Shown here one piece after another: positions 7,980 to 16,531 of a stretch of 64,000 nt of DNA; the stretch's first letter is position 1, and every line of letters starts with the position of its first letter. The notes below the pieces were generated by a model that worked only from the letters and a program-made list of their open reading frames with translations, searched no databases and had not been told where the DNA came from. Source of the stretch: Actinomycetales bacterium. Lineage in GTDB: Bacteria; Actinomycetota; Actinomycetes; Actinomycetales; Cellulomonadaceae. The stretch lies in assembly GCA_020444245.1 (NCBI GenBank), contig JAHLLI010000011.1, positions 62,001-126,000 of the forward strand, in the 5' to 3' direction. Both the position numbers and the translations under genes were made by a program.

Positions 7980-8935
7980 CCGCGGGGGTGGTCGACGCCG
8001 CGCAACCCGCCGCGGTCGTCACCGAAGGCCTGACCAAGCGCTTCCGGTCAGGCCAGCTCGCCGTCGACGGGATCGACCTCGCCGTGCCCCAGGGGTCGGT
8101 CTACGGATTCCTGGGTCCCAACGGCTCCGGCAAGACCACGACGATCCGGATGCTGCTCGGCCTGCTGCGGCCCACCGCGGGCGGCGCGAGCCTGCTCGGG
8201 CACGCGATGCCGGACGGTGCGGCCGAGGTCCTCCCCCGGGTCGGCGCACTGGTGGAGGGCCCGGCGTTCCACCCGTACCTGTCCGGCTGGGACAACCTCA
8301 TGCGGCTCGATGCGGCGGACCGCACCGCCCCTGCGGTCTCCGCGTCGGACCGGATCCACACGGCCTTGGACCGGGTCGGGCTGGCCGCCGCGTCGGCCAA
8401 GCGGTACCGGCACTACTCGCTCGGGATGCGCCAGCGGCTCGGGATCGCCGCGGCGCTGCTGCGCCCGCGCGAGCTGCTGGTGCTCGACGAGCCCACCAAC
8501 GGCCTGGACCCGCAGGGCACCCGAGAGGTGCGCGGGCTCCTGGTCGAGCTCGCTCGAGGCGGCACCACGGTGGTGCTGTCCAGCCACCTGCTGGCGGAGG
8601 TCGAGCAGGTCTGCACGCACGTCGGGGTCATGCACCGCGGCCGGCTCGTCGCCCAGGACACCCTCGAGGCGCTGCACGCGCGGGGTGCGCCGCGCGCGGT
8701 CGTGACCACCTCCGAGCCCGCCGCGGCGGCGCGGGTGCTCGCCGCGCGGGGCCTGGCCGACGTGTCGGTCGAGCCGCCCGGAGCCAGCGCGGAGCTCGGC
8801 TCCGCGGCGCCGGCCGACCTGGTCGCCGCCCTCGTCCACGCCGACGTGCCGGTGTCCGGGTTCCGGGTCTCGGCGACCGACCTCGAGGAGCTGTTCGTCT
8901 CGCTCACCGGGGAGGGCTTCGATGTCAGCGGCTGA
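7976..8935 (+). CDS. ABC-2 type exporter ATP-binding protein
   Basis: Cytoplasmic ATPase of an exporter, 319 residues. Walker A is GPNGSGKTT, signature YSLGMRQRL, Walker [13 protein letters not shown] and the H-loop lies in VVLSSHLLAEVE. The C-terminal roughly 90 residues are the accessory domain common to drug/antimicrobial-type exporters of the CcmA/NatA group. The GTG start overlaps the LolA-like gene by 4 bp, and its end overlaps the permease gene by 14 bp, giving a three-gene translationally coupled unit. Confidence 0.93.
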   Translation: MTAGVVDAAQPAAVVTEGLTKRFRSGQLAVDGIDLAVPQGSVYGFLGPNGSGKTTTIRMLLGLLRPTAGGASLLGHAMPDGAAEVLPRVGALVEGPAFHPYLSGWDNLMRLDAADRTAPAVSASDRIHTALDRVGLAAASAKRYRHYSLGMRQRLGIAAALLRPRELLVLDEPTNGLDPQGTREVRGLLVELARGGTTVVLSSHLLAEVEQVCTHVGVMHRGRLVAQDTLEALHARGAPRAVVTTSEPAAAARVLAARGLADVSVEPPGASAELGSAAPADLVAALVHADVPVSGFRVSATDLEELFVSLTGEGFDVSG

Positions 8936-9770
8936 GGTGGTGGCACCGACCCGGGCCCGTGGGGCGTTCGGACGGTTCTTCCGTTCCGAGCTCTGGCTGA
9001 TCTTCGGGCGGCGCCGCAACTGGATCGGCGGCCTGATCCTGGCCGCCGTCCCGATCCTCATCGCGGTGGTCATCAAGGCGTCCGGGTCCTCCGGTGGCGA
9101 CACCTTCCTGTTCGGCCAGATCACCCAGAACGGGCTGTTCGTCGGGCTCGCCGCACTCACGGTGGAGATGCCGTTCTTCCTGCCCATCGCGGTCGCGGCG
9201 ATCTCCGGCGACGCGGTGGCCGGCGAGGCCAACCTCGGCACCCTGCGGTACCTGCTGGCCACGCCCGTGGACCGGACCCGTCTGGTGCTCGTCAAGCTCG
9301 GCGGGATCGGCGTGTTCACGCTCGCCGCGACCGCCCTGGTCGCCGTGGTCGGCGCGGTCGCAGGCCTCGCGCTGTTCGGTGGCGGCGGCTTCGTGACGTT
9401 GTCGGGCACCACGCTGGGCTTCGGTGCCGGTCTGGGCCGGCTCGCCCTGGTGTGCCTGTACATGACGCTGTGCCTGACCGCGCTCGGCGCGATCGGGCTC
9501 TTCGTCTCGACCCTGACCGAGCAGCCGATCGCGGCGGGCATCGCGGTGCTGGGGCTCACCGTGGTCAGCCAGATCCTCGACCAGCTCTCGCAGCTGTCGG
9601 CGATCCATCGCTACCTGCCGACGCACTTCTGGTACGACTACGGCGAGCTGCTGCGCGACCCGCTGGACCTGACGGCGCTGGGGCCCGGAGTGCTGTCTGC
9701 GCTCGTCTACGTCGCGGTGTTCACCGCGGCGGCGTGGGCCCGGTTCACCACCGCCGACGTCAGCTCCTGA
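8922..9770 (+). CDS. ABC-2 type exporter permease
   Basis: Membrane subunit of the exporter, 282 residues with about six transmembrane segments. The first follows a basic cytoplasmic N-terminus (FGRRRNWIGGLI). The family motif GEANLGTLRYLLATPVDRTR lies in the first cytoplasmic loop. The start overlaps the ATPase gene by 14 bp. The LolA-like gene, ATPase and permease form one unit. Substrate unknown. Confidence 0.9.
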   Translation: MSAAEVVAPTRARGAFGRFFRSELWLIFGRRRNWIGGLILAAVPILIAVVIKASGSSGGDTFLFGQITQNGLFVGLAALTVEMPFFLPIAVAAISGDAVAGEANLGTLRYLLATPVDRTRLVLVKLGGIGVFTLAATALVAVVGAVAGLALFGGGGFVTLSGTTLGFGAGLGRLALVCLYMTLCLTALGAIGLFVSTLTEQPIAAGIAVLGLTVVSQILDQLSQLSAIHRYLPTHFWYDYGELLRDPLDLTALGPGVLSALVYVAVFTAAAWARFTTADVSS

Positions 9771-9804
9771 CGGCCGCGTACCCGACCCGGCTAGCCTTCG
9801 GCCC

Positions 9805-10113
9805 ATGGTCGCACCGCCCGGCGGACCCCTCCCCCCGCTGCGCGCTCTCGCGCTGGTCGCCGTGCCGTTCGTGCTGACCGTCGTGACCTGGGCCTACGGC
9901 GGCTGGAGCGGCTGGGTCCTGATGGTCGCCGTGCTCGCCGCGCTGGGCGTGGCCGCACTGCTGGCTCCCGGGTGGCGCGGGTGGGCGAGTGTCGCGTCGG
10001 CGGCCGGGGACACGCGGTCACCAGAAGCGCTACGGCGGGTGACGACGGGCGTCGGCGCGGCCCTCCTGGTGGCCGCCGTCGCGCTCGCCTGGTCGCGGAT
10101 GGGCTCGGCCTGA
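9805..10113 (+). CDS. Small membrane protein of unknown function
   Basis: A 102-residue protein with three predicted transmembrane helices (about residues 12-30, 34-54 and 82-98) separated by a short polar loop rich in Gly/Ala/Arg. I do not recognise a named family. It starts 34 bp after the ABC permease on the same strand and could be transcribed with that unit, but it also looks like one of the many short hydrophobic proteins of actinobacteria. Confidence 0.65.
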   Translation: MVAPPGGPLPPLRALALVAVPFVLTVVTWAYGGWSGWVLMVAVLAALGVAALLAPGWRGWASVASAAGDTRSPEALRRVTTGVGAALLVAAVALAWSRMGSA

Positions 10114-10117
10114 GGGG

Positions 10118-10612
10118 TCAGGCGACAGCCACCGGCCGGCCGCCGGTGATCCGGACCAGCTCGTCGAAGGTCGTCGGGAACACGGTGCGCGGGTGCCCCG
10201 CGGCGGCCCACACCTGCTCGTGCTCGGCCAGCGCGACGTCCACGAGAGTGGTCAGCGCCGTGGCGTGACCCACCGGAGCGACCCCGCCGATCGCGAAGCC
10301 GGTGCGCTCGCGCACCAGGTCCGCGTCGGCGCGCTCCAGCCGCTCGACCCCGAGGTGTGCGGCGACGACCCCGGTGTCGACCCGGTGGGCGCCGGAGGTC
10401 ATCACCAGCACCGCGTCGCGCCCGCCGTCACCGTCGGGGACGGCGAACACCAGCGAGTTGGCGATCTGGGCGACGGTCACGCCCAGCTGGTCGGCGGCGG
10501 CGGCCGCAGTCCGCGCGTGCTCGTCGAGCACCACGACCTCACCGGTCGCACCGGCAGCGGCGAGGGCGGAGCGGACGCGAGAGACGCCGGGGTGGTCGTC
10601 GAGTGTCGTCAT
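10118..10612 (-). CDS. YbaK/EbsC-family aminoacyl-tRNA deacylase-like protein
   Basis: A 164-residue protein of the YbaK/ProX family that hydrolyses mischarged aminoacyl-tRNA such as Cys-tRNA(Pro). It starts at ATG 10612 with the stretch LDDHPGVSRVRSALAAAG, followed by the family segments ANSLVFAVP, LVMTSGAHRVDTGVVAAHLG and GFAIGGVAPVGHA, the last a well conserved signature. It is convergent with the membrane protein at 9805 (4 bp between the ends) and lies divergent from the lsr-like operon. Free-standing editing is the likely role; specificity is not predicted. Confidence 0.88.
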   Translation of the reverse strand: MTTLDDHPGVSRVRSALAAAGATGEVVVLDEHARTAAAAADQLGVTVAQIANSLVFAVPDGDGGRDAVLVMTSGAHRVDTGVVAAHLGVERLERADADLVRERTGFAIGGVAPVGHATALTTLVDVALAEHEQVWAAAGHPRTVFPTTFDELVRITGGRPVAVA

Positions 10613-10697
10613 GGCGTGGAGGGTAGGGCCGCGCCCTCACCAGGGCACGTCCCCGCCACTCCTCGGACGCCGACGACGCGGGGTCCGGCATCCCGTG

Positions 10698-10739
10698 TGA
10701 GCAGACGCTCAATGTCTGAGCAAATCCTTGTGAGCGCTC
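10698..10739. promoter_or_regulatory. TGAGC repeat cluster, candidate SorC-family operator
   Basis: TGAGC occurs three times (10698, 10717, 10731). The first is part of an inverted repeat TGAGC-AGAC-GCTCA (10698-10711) and the third is in the palindrome GAGCGCTC (10732-10739). The cluster lies 60-100 bp upstream of the ATPase start. The SorC-type regulator encoded within the same operon is the natural candidate to bind it. No promoter hexamers are called with confidence. Confidence 0.4.
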
Positions 10740-10799
10740 GATGGATCGACCTAGGTTCGCGTCGAGAGCTCAGAGACGAGGCTCATGGGAGGTCCAGAC

Positions 10800-12305
10800 G
10801 TGACTGGTGACCCACGTCCTCCGCGCTTGCGGATCTCACGGGTCTCGAAGCACTTCGAGGCCGTACGGGCTCTGCACGACGTCAGCTTCGACCTCGCACC
10901 GGGCGAGGTGCACGCACTCGTCGGCGAGAACGGCGCGGGCAAGTCGACCCTCGTCGGCGTGATCACCGGACTGCTCGAGCCCGACGGCGGCGAGGTGGTG
11001 CTCAACGGTCGGCCCGTGCACTTCCGCAACCCGCTCCAGGCGCGCGCCGCCGGGGTGGCCGCCGTCTACCAGGACCCCAACCTGTTCCCCCACCTGTCGG
11101 TCGCCGAGAACATCGCGACGGGCCGGTACCCCACCTCCGGCCCGTTCCTCGACCGGACCACGATGGTCGCGCAGGCCCGCGCCCGACTCGAGGACCTCGG
11201 CTTCCCGCTCGACCCGGAGCAGCTCGTGGCCGGCCTCACGGTGGCGGAGACCCAGTTCGTCGAGATCGCGCGCGCGGTCGACGAGGACCTCCAGCTACTG
11301 ATCCTGGACGAGCCGACCAGCGCCCTGACCCCCGGTGAGGCCTCCAAGCTGTACGACGTCGTCGAGCGGCTCCGCGCCGAGGGCACCACGGTCATCTGGA
11401 TCTCGCACCGGATGGAGGAGATCCGCGAGCTGGCCGACTCGATCACCGTGCTGCGAGACGGCGAGCACGTGCGCACCGCCCCTGCCGCCGAGCTGGACGA
11501 CGCCGAGATGATCCGCCTGATGGTCGGTCGATCGGTGGTGCTCGAGCAGGTGGCCCGCACCGAGCCGCTCGGTCCGCCACGACTCGAGGTCGAGAACCTC
11601 ACGGACCCTGGGGTGTTCGAGGACGTGACGTTCTCCGTCGCCGAGGGCGAGATCGTCGGCGTCGCCGGCCTGGTCGGGGCCGGTCGCTCGGAGATCGCGC
11701 AGGCGGTGTTCGGCCTGAGCCCTCACCTGTCCGGCGAGGTGCGGATCGACGGCGAGCCGGTGGTCCCGCGCGGCCCGGCGGCGATGGTCGAGCGCGGCGT
11801 GGCCTACCTCCCGGAGGATCGCGACGCCGAGGGCGTCATCGCCTCGATGACGATCGCGTCGAACATCGCGCTGCCCAGCATCCGCTCGCTCTCGCGCGCA
11901 GGCTTCATGCTCCGGCGCAAGGAGCGCGAGCTGGCCGCCCGTGAGCGCACCGCGCTGAGCATCAAGGGCGAGATAGACGACCTGGTGAGCTCCCTGTCGG
12001 GTGGCAACCGTCAGAAGGTCGCGCTCGCCCGGTGGCTCGCCACCGAGCCGCGCGTGCTGCTGCTCGACGAGCCGACCCACGGCATCGATGTCGGCACCAA
12101 GGCCCAGGTCCACGACATGATGCGCGAGCTCGCCCGGGTCCGCCGGATGGCGATCCTGATGGTCTCCTCCGACCTGCCCGAGGTGCTCGCGGTCAGTGAT
12201 CGCGTGCTGGTCATCGCCAGAGGGCGGCTGGTCGCCGACCTGCCGATCGCCGAGGCGACGTCGGAGCGGATCCTCACCCACGCGACGGCGGGGGCGGCGC
12301 GGTGA
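10800..12305 (+). CDS. Sugar ABC transporter ATP-binding protein (LsrA/RbsA-like)
   Basis: Double-domain ATPase of a second ribose-type importer, about 501 residues. Domain 1 has GENGAGKST and LLILDEPTS; domain 2 has the degenerate GLVGAGRSE, LSGGNRQK and LLLDEPTHGID. The GTG at 10800 is preceded by GGAGGT with 6-nt spacing and is preferred over an ATG at 10785, which has no good ribosome site. It is the first gene of a seven-gene operon whose order matches lsr loci: ATPase, two permeases, binding protein, regulator, aldolase and kinase. Confidence 0.93.
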   Translation: MTGDPRPPRLRISRVSKHFEAVRALHDVSFDLAPGEVHALVGENGAGKSTLVGVITGLLEPDGGEVVLNGRPVHFRNPLQARAAGVAAVYQDPNLFPHLSVAENIATGRYPTSGPFLDRTTMVAQARARLEDLGFPLDPEQLVAGLTVAETQFVEIARAVDEDLQLLILDEPTSALTPGEASKLYDVVERLRAEGTTVIWISHRMEEIRELADSITVLRDGEHVRTAPAAELDDAEMIRLMVGRSVVLEQVARTEPLGPPRLEVENLTDPGVFEDVTFSVAEGEIVGVAGLVGAGRSEIAQAVFGLSPHLSGEVRIDGEPVVPRGPAAMVERGVAYLPEDRDAEGVIASMTIASNIALPSIRSLSRAGFMLRRKERELAARERTALSIKGEIDDLVSSLSGGNRQKVALARWLATEPRVLLLDEPTHGIDVGTKAQVHDMMRELARVRRMAILMVSSDLPEVLAVSDRVLVIARGRLVADLPIAEATSERILTHATAGAAR

Positions 12306-13327
12306 GCGCGGCGAGCGGGGTCGTCGCCCGGTTCGGCCTCGCCGGCGGGGGCGCGGCACTGCGCGTGCGGTTCATCGGCGTGATCGTCTTCCAGCTCCTG
12401 CTCATGGCGGTCTTCACGCTGGCCCGGCCGCGCTTCGCGTCCTGGGACAACCTGCAGAGCGTCCTGTTCACCGCAGCGATCCTCGCGATGGCCGCGGCGG
12501 GCCAGACGCTCGTGGTCCTGACCGGGAACCTCGACCTGTCGGTCGGGTCGATCATGGGAGCGACCGCCTACGTCGTGTTCGACCTCACCGGCACCATGCC
12601 TGCGCTGGGGCCGTGGGTGGTGCTGATCGCCGTGCTGATCGGCCTGGTCCTGGGCGCCGTGAACGGGTTCCTGGTCACGACGTTGCAGATCCCGTCGATC
12701 GTGGCGACGCTCGGCACGCTGTCCGTGTACCGCGGCTTCGTCTCGTTCTACGCCAACGCCAAGGAGGTCACGGTCGGCGAGCTGCCGCCGTGGACCCGGA
12801 GCCTCGCCGCGGCGCGCGTGCTCGGGCTCTCGAGCTACGTGTGGATCGCCGTCGTGCTGGTGATCGCGGTAGGCGTGATGCTGCGCGGCATGCCGTGGGG
12901 GCGCGAGCTCTACGCGTACGGCTCCAACCCACGCGCCGCCTACTACTACGGGCTGTCGTCCACCCGCATCGTCGTGACCGGCTACATCGGCGCCGGGATC
13001 ATCGCCGCCGTCGTCGGCCTGCTGCTCGGCGCGCAGGTGGGCAACATCAACTCGCTGCTCGCCTCGGGCATCGAGATGCAGGTGCTCGCGGCGGTCGTGA
13101 TCGGCGGCGTCAGCATCTGGGGCGGGTCCGGCAGCGTGTACGGCGCGGCGCTGGGCGCGGTGGTGCTCGCCACGATCAACAACGGGCTGGTGCTGCTCGG
13201 TGTCCAGGAGTACTACCGCCTGCTGTTCCAGGGCCTGGCGATCGTCGCCGCCGTCGCGGTCGACGCGCTGGTCCAGCGTCGCGTGCTGCGGGCCACGCGG
13301 CGCAGGAGCGTGGGGGTGGCGGCATGA
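12302..13327 (+). CDS. Sugar ABC transporter permease (LsrC/RbsC-like)
   Basis: First of two permeases, 341 residues with roughly nine to ten hydrophobic segments. Family motifs include VLTGNLDLSVGSIMG near residue 77 and VVIGGVSIWGGSGSVYG near residue 265. The GTG start overlaps the ATPase stop by 4 bp. The N-terminal 15 residues are polar and short. Together with the next gene it should make a heterodimeric channel, as in LsrC/LsrD and RhaP/RhaQ systems. Confidence 0.93.
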   Translation: MSAASGVVARFGLAGGGAALRVRFIGVIVFQLLLMAVFTLARPRFASWDNLQSVLFTAAILAMAAAGQTLVVLTGNLDLSVGSIMGATAYVVFDLTGTMPALGPWVVLIAVLIGLVLGAVNGFLVTTLQIPSIVATLGTLSVYRGFVSFYANAKEVTVGELPPWTRSLAAARVLGLSSYVWIAVVLVIAVGVMLRGMPWGRELYAYGSNPRAAYYYGLSSTRIVVTGYIGAGIIAAVVGLLLGAQVGNINSLLASGIEMQVLAAVVIGGVSIWGGSGSVYGAALGAVVLATINNGLVLLGVQEYYRLLFQGLAIVAAVAVDALVQRRVLRATRRRSVGVAA

Positions 13328-14316
13328 GGCGCGCGATCCGTGCCTACGCACCCGAGCTCTTGCTCGTTGCGCTCATCGTGCTCGCGGCGATGTGGTCCTC
13401 GACGCTGTCGCCGTACTTCCTCAACGCGGTCAACCTGCTCAACTCCGCACAGTTCTTCGTGATCTTCGCCCTCATGGCGTTCGGGCTCTTCCCCGTCGTG
13501 GTCCAGGGCGAGATCGACATCTCGCTCGCCTCGACGCTCGCGGTCGGCGCCGTGCTGATGGCCAAGATGTCGGTCGCGGGCATCCCCCTGCTGGTGGGTC
13601 TGGCGATCACCCTCGCCGCCACCGCCGTGCTCGGCGCGGTGAACGGCGTGCTCGTCGCGCACTTCGGGCTCCCGTCGCTCGCGGTGACCCTCGGCACGCT
13701 CGGCGCCTACCGCGGGATCGCCTACCTGATCGCCGGGGACGCCGGCGTCACGGGGATCACGCCGGACTACCTGCTGCTCGGCAGCTCGTGGGTCGGCATC
13801 GTGCCGTCCTCGGTGATCCTCGCTCTGGTGGTCGCGGCGGGGTTCTGGGTCCTCATGGGCCGCACCGCGTTCGGCCGGTACAGCTACGCCATCGGCGCGA
13901 GCCCCGGCGCAGCCCGGATGGCAGCGCTGCCGGTCCGGCGGATCCGGGTCAGCGCCTATGCCCTGGCTGGTGCGATGGCGGGCCTGGCCGGCCTGGTCTG
14001 GGTCAGCCAGTACCAGTCGGCCCGTGGCGACAACGCGGACGGCGCGATCCTGTTCGTGCTCACCGCCGTCGTGCTGGGCGGCGTCTCGATCAAGGGCGGC
14101 ACCGGCAAGACGGAGGGCGTCCTGCTCGCCACCATCCTGCTCGGCACCATCCAGACCGGGATGCAGCTGGCCAACGTGCCTGGCACCAGCCAACGGCTGG
14201 TGGTGGGGGCGCTCCTGATCGCGAGCATCGGCGCGCCGCGGGTCGTCCACCTGGCCCGCCACGCCTGGACCACATCACGTCGACGGCTGAGTCCGACGGC
14301 CGTCGCGCAGGACTGA
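13324..14316 (+). CDS. Sugar ABC transporter permease (LsrD/RbsC-like)
   Basis: Second permease, 330 residues, starting at an ATG that overlaps the previous stop (ATGA). The motif VVQGEIDISLASTLA and the C-terminal VVLGGVSIKGGTGKTEG are the counterparts of those in the first permease, at roughly one-third identity by eye. It ends 68 bp before the binding-protein gene. The pairing of two different permeases distinguishes this importer from the one at 296-2868. Confidence 0.93.
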   Translation: MRRAIRAYAPELLLVALIVLAAMWSSTLSPYFLNAVNLLNSAQFFVIFALMAFGLFPVVVQGEIDISLASTLAVGAVLMAKMSVAGIPLLVGLAITLAATAVLGAVNGVLVAHFGLPSLAVTLGTLGAYRGIAYLIAGDAGVTGITPDYLLLGSSWVGIVPSSVILALVVAAGFWVLMGRTAFGRYSYAIGASPGAARMAALPVRRIRVSAYALAGAMAGLAGLVWVSQYQSARGDNADGAILFVLTAVVLGGVSIKGGTGKTEGVLLATILLGTIQTGMQLANVPGTSQRLVVGALLIASIGAPRVVHLARHAWTTSRRRLSPTAVAQD

Positions 14317-14384
14317 CCGCCACACGGCGGTCGGACGAACCAACGGCGCTGCGCACGCAGCCCGACAAGGAAGGGTGATGGCAG

Positions 14385-15467
14385 GTGAGGACACAACGAC
14401 AGCGCAAGCTCGCGGGTGTCTCGGTGATCGCGATCGCGGGCATGATCCTGGCGGCCTGCTCGACCACGGCTCCGACTGCTCCGGGCGACGACTCCGGCTC
14501 ATCCAGCTCGGCGGAGAGCAGCGGGGGTGACTCCCCGAACCCGGCGGACATCAAGATCTTCATGGCTCCGAAGTTCACCGGGCTCGCGTACTTCGAGGTC
14601 GCCCGCGCCGGAGGCGAGAAGGCCGGCAGCGAGCTCGGGATCGACTTCCAGTACATCGGGTCGGACAAGCCCGAGACGACCGAGCAGATCGCCACCCTGA
14701 CCAACGCGGTCCCGCAGTCCCCCGACGCGCTCGTGGTCTCGGCGATCGACGGCGATGCGGTGGCTCCTGCACTCAAGGAGGCCATGGGCAAGGGCATCAA
14801 GGTCGTCACGTACGACGCCGATGCCGCCGCTGACGCCCGTGACCTGTTCATCAACCAGCTCTCCTACGAGCTCGCCGCCAAGACGATGCTCGACGCCGCG
14901 CTGCTGAATTCGCCCGACGGCGGCCTGGTCGCGTTCATCTCCGCCTCGCCGACGGCCCCGAACCACACGGCGCACGTGAAGATCATGAAGGAGCTCATCG
15001 ACACCGACCCGGCGTACTCGTCGCTGAGCTACGTCGACACCGTGCAGTTCGCGGGCGACGACGCGACCAAGAGCCAGCAGCTCGCGCTGGACCTCATCCA
15101 GGCCCACCCGGACCTGAAGGTCATCATCTCGTCCTCGGCGGTCTCGGCCCCCGCGGCCGAGCAGGCGATCATCAACGCCGGCAAGGCGGGGCAGGTCTGG
15201 GCGACCGGGTTCGCCCTGCCCAGCTCGGTGCGCGACTTCATCAAGAGCGGTGACTCCGTGGCATTCGCGCTGTGGGACCCGGCCGAGCTCGGCTACGTCG
15301 CCACCATCGCGGCCTACCAGCTGGTCACCGGTGAGATCACGACCGACCCCGGCACCGTGATCGACGCCGGGGACGCCGGTCAGTACACCGTGCTCGAGGG
15401 CGGCGAGGTCCAGTACAACAAGCCGCTGATGTTCACCGCCGACAACATCGACGACTTCGACTTCTGA
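14385..15467 (+). CDS. LsrB/RhaS-like sugar-binding lipoprotein
   Basis: Lipoprotein receptor of the importer, 360 residues, with lipobox LAAC and Cys25. Segments align by eye to E. coli LsrB: APKFTGLAYFEVARAGGEKA, ALVVSAIDGDAVAPALKEAM, VVTYDADAAADARDLFINQ, GDDATKSQQLALDLIQAHPDL and the end LMFTADNIDDFDF. Of six AI-2 contacts in Salmonella LsrB (recalled as K35, D116, D166, Q167, P220, A222), the Lys, first Asp and Ala appear kept, while D166/Q167 read Asn-His and P220 reads Ser. The fold is clear but AI-2 binding is doubtful; a rhamnose-type or other small sugar ligand is equally possible. Confidence 0.9.
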   Translation: MRTQRQRKLAGVSVIAIAGMILAACSTTAPTAPGDDSGSSSSAESSGGDSPNPADIKIFMAPKFTGLAYFEVARAGGEKAGSELGIDFQYIGSDKPETTEQIATLTNAVPQSPDALVVSAIDGDAVAPALKEAMGKGIKVVTYDADAAADARDLFINQLSYELAAKTMLDAALLNSPDGGLVAFISASPTAPNHTAHVKIMKELIDTDPAYSSLSYVDTVQFAGDDATKSQQLALDLIQAHPDLKVIISSSAVSAPAAEQAIINAGKAGQVWATGFALPSSVRDFIKSGDSVAFALWDPAELGYVATIAAYQLVTGEITTDPGTVIDAGDAGQYTVLEGGEVQYNKPLMFTADNIDDFDF

Positions 15468-15473
15468 CGGCGG

Positions 15474-15508
15474 CCGTGCCGCCCTCCCCCGGCGGGAGGG
15501 CGGCACGG
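15474..15508. terminator. 15-bp hairpin after the LsrB-like gene
   Basis: CCGTGCCGCCCTCCC (15474-15488) pairs perfectly with GGGAGGGCGGCACGG (15494-15508) around a 5-nt loop, 7 bp after the binding-protein stop. No T-tract follows, so transcript protection or partial termination is more likely than full termination. It matches the position of the hairpin at 2877-2908 in the other sugar operon. Confidence 0.7.
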
Positions 15509-15532
15509 GCACCACCGAGCGAAAGGCAGACG

Positions 15533-16507
15533 GTGGCCAGCAGCAGGGGCACGCTCGACCAGCCGAGCGATCAGGACCGCTACACGACGGTGGTCCGTGC
15601 AGCCTGGCTGTACTACAAGGACAACCTCACCCAGGCCGAGATCGCCGAGCGTCTCTTCGTCTCGCGGGCGACGGTGGGGCGCCTCCTCGACATCGCCCGC
15701 GAGGAGGGGATCGTCCGCTTCGAGATCAGTGCGGACCACCTCTCCGCCCTCGAGCTCAGCACGCGGCTGCGGGACGGCTTCGGGCTCCTCGACGCCGTGG
15801 TGGTGCCCAGGATCCTTGCCACCGGCAGCCCGGACCAGGTCAACGGCCGCGTGGCGGCCGCGGCCGCGGAATACCTGGGGCGGTTCCTGAGGCCCGGGGC
15901 CGTGATCGGCGTCGGCTGGGGCGACACCGTCCTGCGTGTGCTGTTCGCGCTGTCCCGCTACGCGCTCGACGGCGTGACCATCGCCTCGGTCGCCGGGGGC
16001 ATCGACGTCTACACGCGAGAGGTCACGGCGCGCAACACGAACGGCGTGAACGAGCACCTCAGGGCCATCCCGGCGCCGCTGCTCGCATCGTCTGCGGCGA
16101 TCGCCGAAGCGTTGCGCGAGGACGCGTCGGTTCGCTCCGTGCTCGCCCTCGCGAGCCAGGCGGTGGCAACGCTCACCGGCATCGGGTCGGCGGACGTCGG
16201 CACTGCGAGCGCAGTGAGGGCCGGGCTGTACACCGCCGAGGAGGTGGTCGCGCTGCGCGCGGCCGGTGGTGTGGGAGACATGCTCGGCGAGTGGTTCGAC
16301 CGATCCGGCGCCGTCGTGCCGGCCGAGAGCTCCGGCCGCCGGATCGGGATCACCCTCGACGAGCTCCGTGCGCTGCCCAACGTCATCGGGGTCGCGGGCG
16401 GCGTGGAGAAGACCGATGCGATCGCCGGTGCGCTGCGTGGGCGCTACCTCGACGTGCTCGTCACCGATGAGGGCACCGCCGAGGCCCTGCTCACCCGCAC
16501 CACCTGA
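15533..16507 (+). CDS. SorC-family transcriptional regulator (LsrR/EryD-like)
   Basis: A 324-residue regulator with an N-terminal HTH (AWLYYKDNLTQAEIAERLFV, then SRATVGRLLDIAREEGIVRF) and a C-terminal sugar-phosphate sensing domain containing GVGWGDTVLRVLFAL and the segment around LTGIGSADVGT. LsrR, EryD and SorC belong to this family and respond to phosphorylated substrates. The GTG at 15533 follows GAAAGG. An upstream in-frame GTG at 15476 would put the start inside the hairpin and is rejected. It probably controls its own operon through the TGAGC cluster near 10700, sensing the product of the downstream FGGY kinase. Confidence 0.92.
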   Translation: MASSRGTLDQPSDQDRYTTVVRAAWLYYKDNLTQAEIAERLFVSRATVGRLLDIAREEGIVRFEISADHLSALELSTRLRDGFGLLDAVVVPRILATGSPDQVNGRVAAAAAEYLGRFLRPGAVIGVGWGDTVLRVLFALSRYALDGVTIASVAGGIDVYTREVTARNTNGVNEHLRAIPAPLLASSAAIAEALREDASVRSVLALASQAVATLTGIGSADVGTASAVRAGLYTAEEVVALRAAGGVGDMLGEWFDRSGAVVPAESSGRRIGITLDELRALPNVIGVAGGVEKTDAIAGALRGRYLDVLVTDEGTAEALLTRTT

Positions 16508-16531
16508 TCACCGTCACCCAGGAGGACCCTC

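Noticed and set aside
15474-15508. Rho-independent terminator with T-tract
   Set aside because: The hairpin is strong but no run of T follows; transcript protection or partial termination is more likely.
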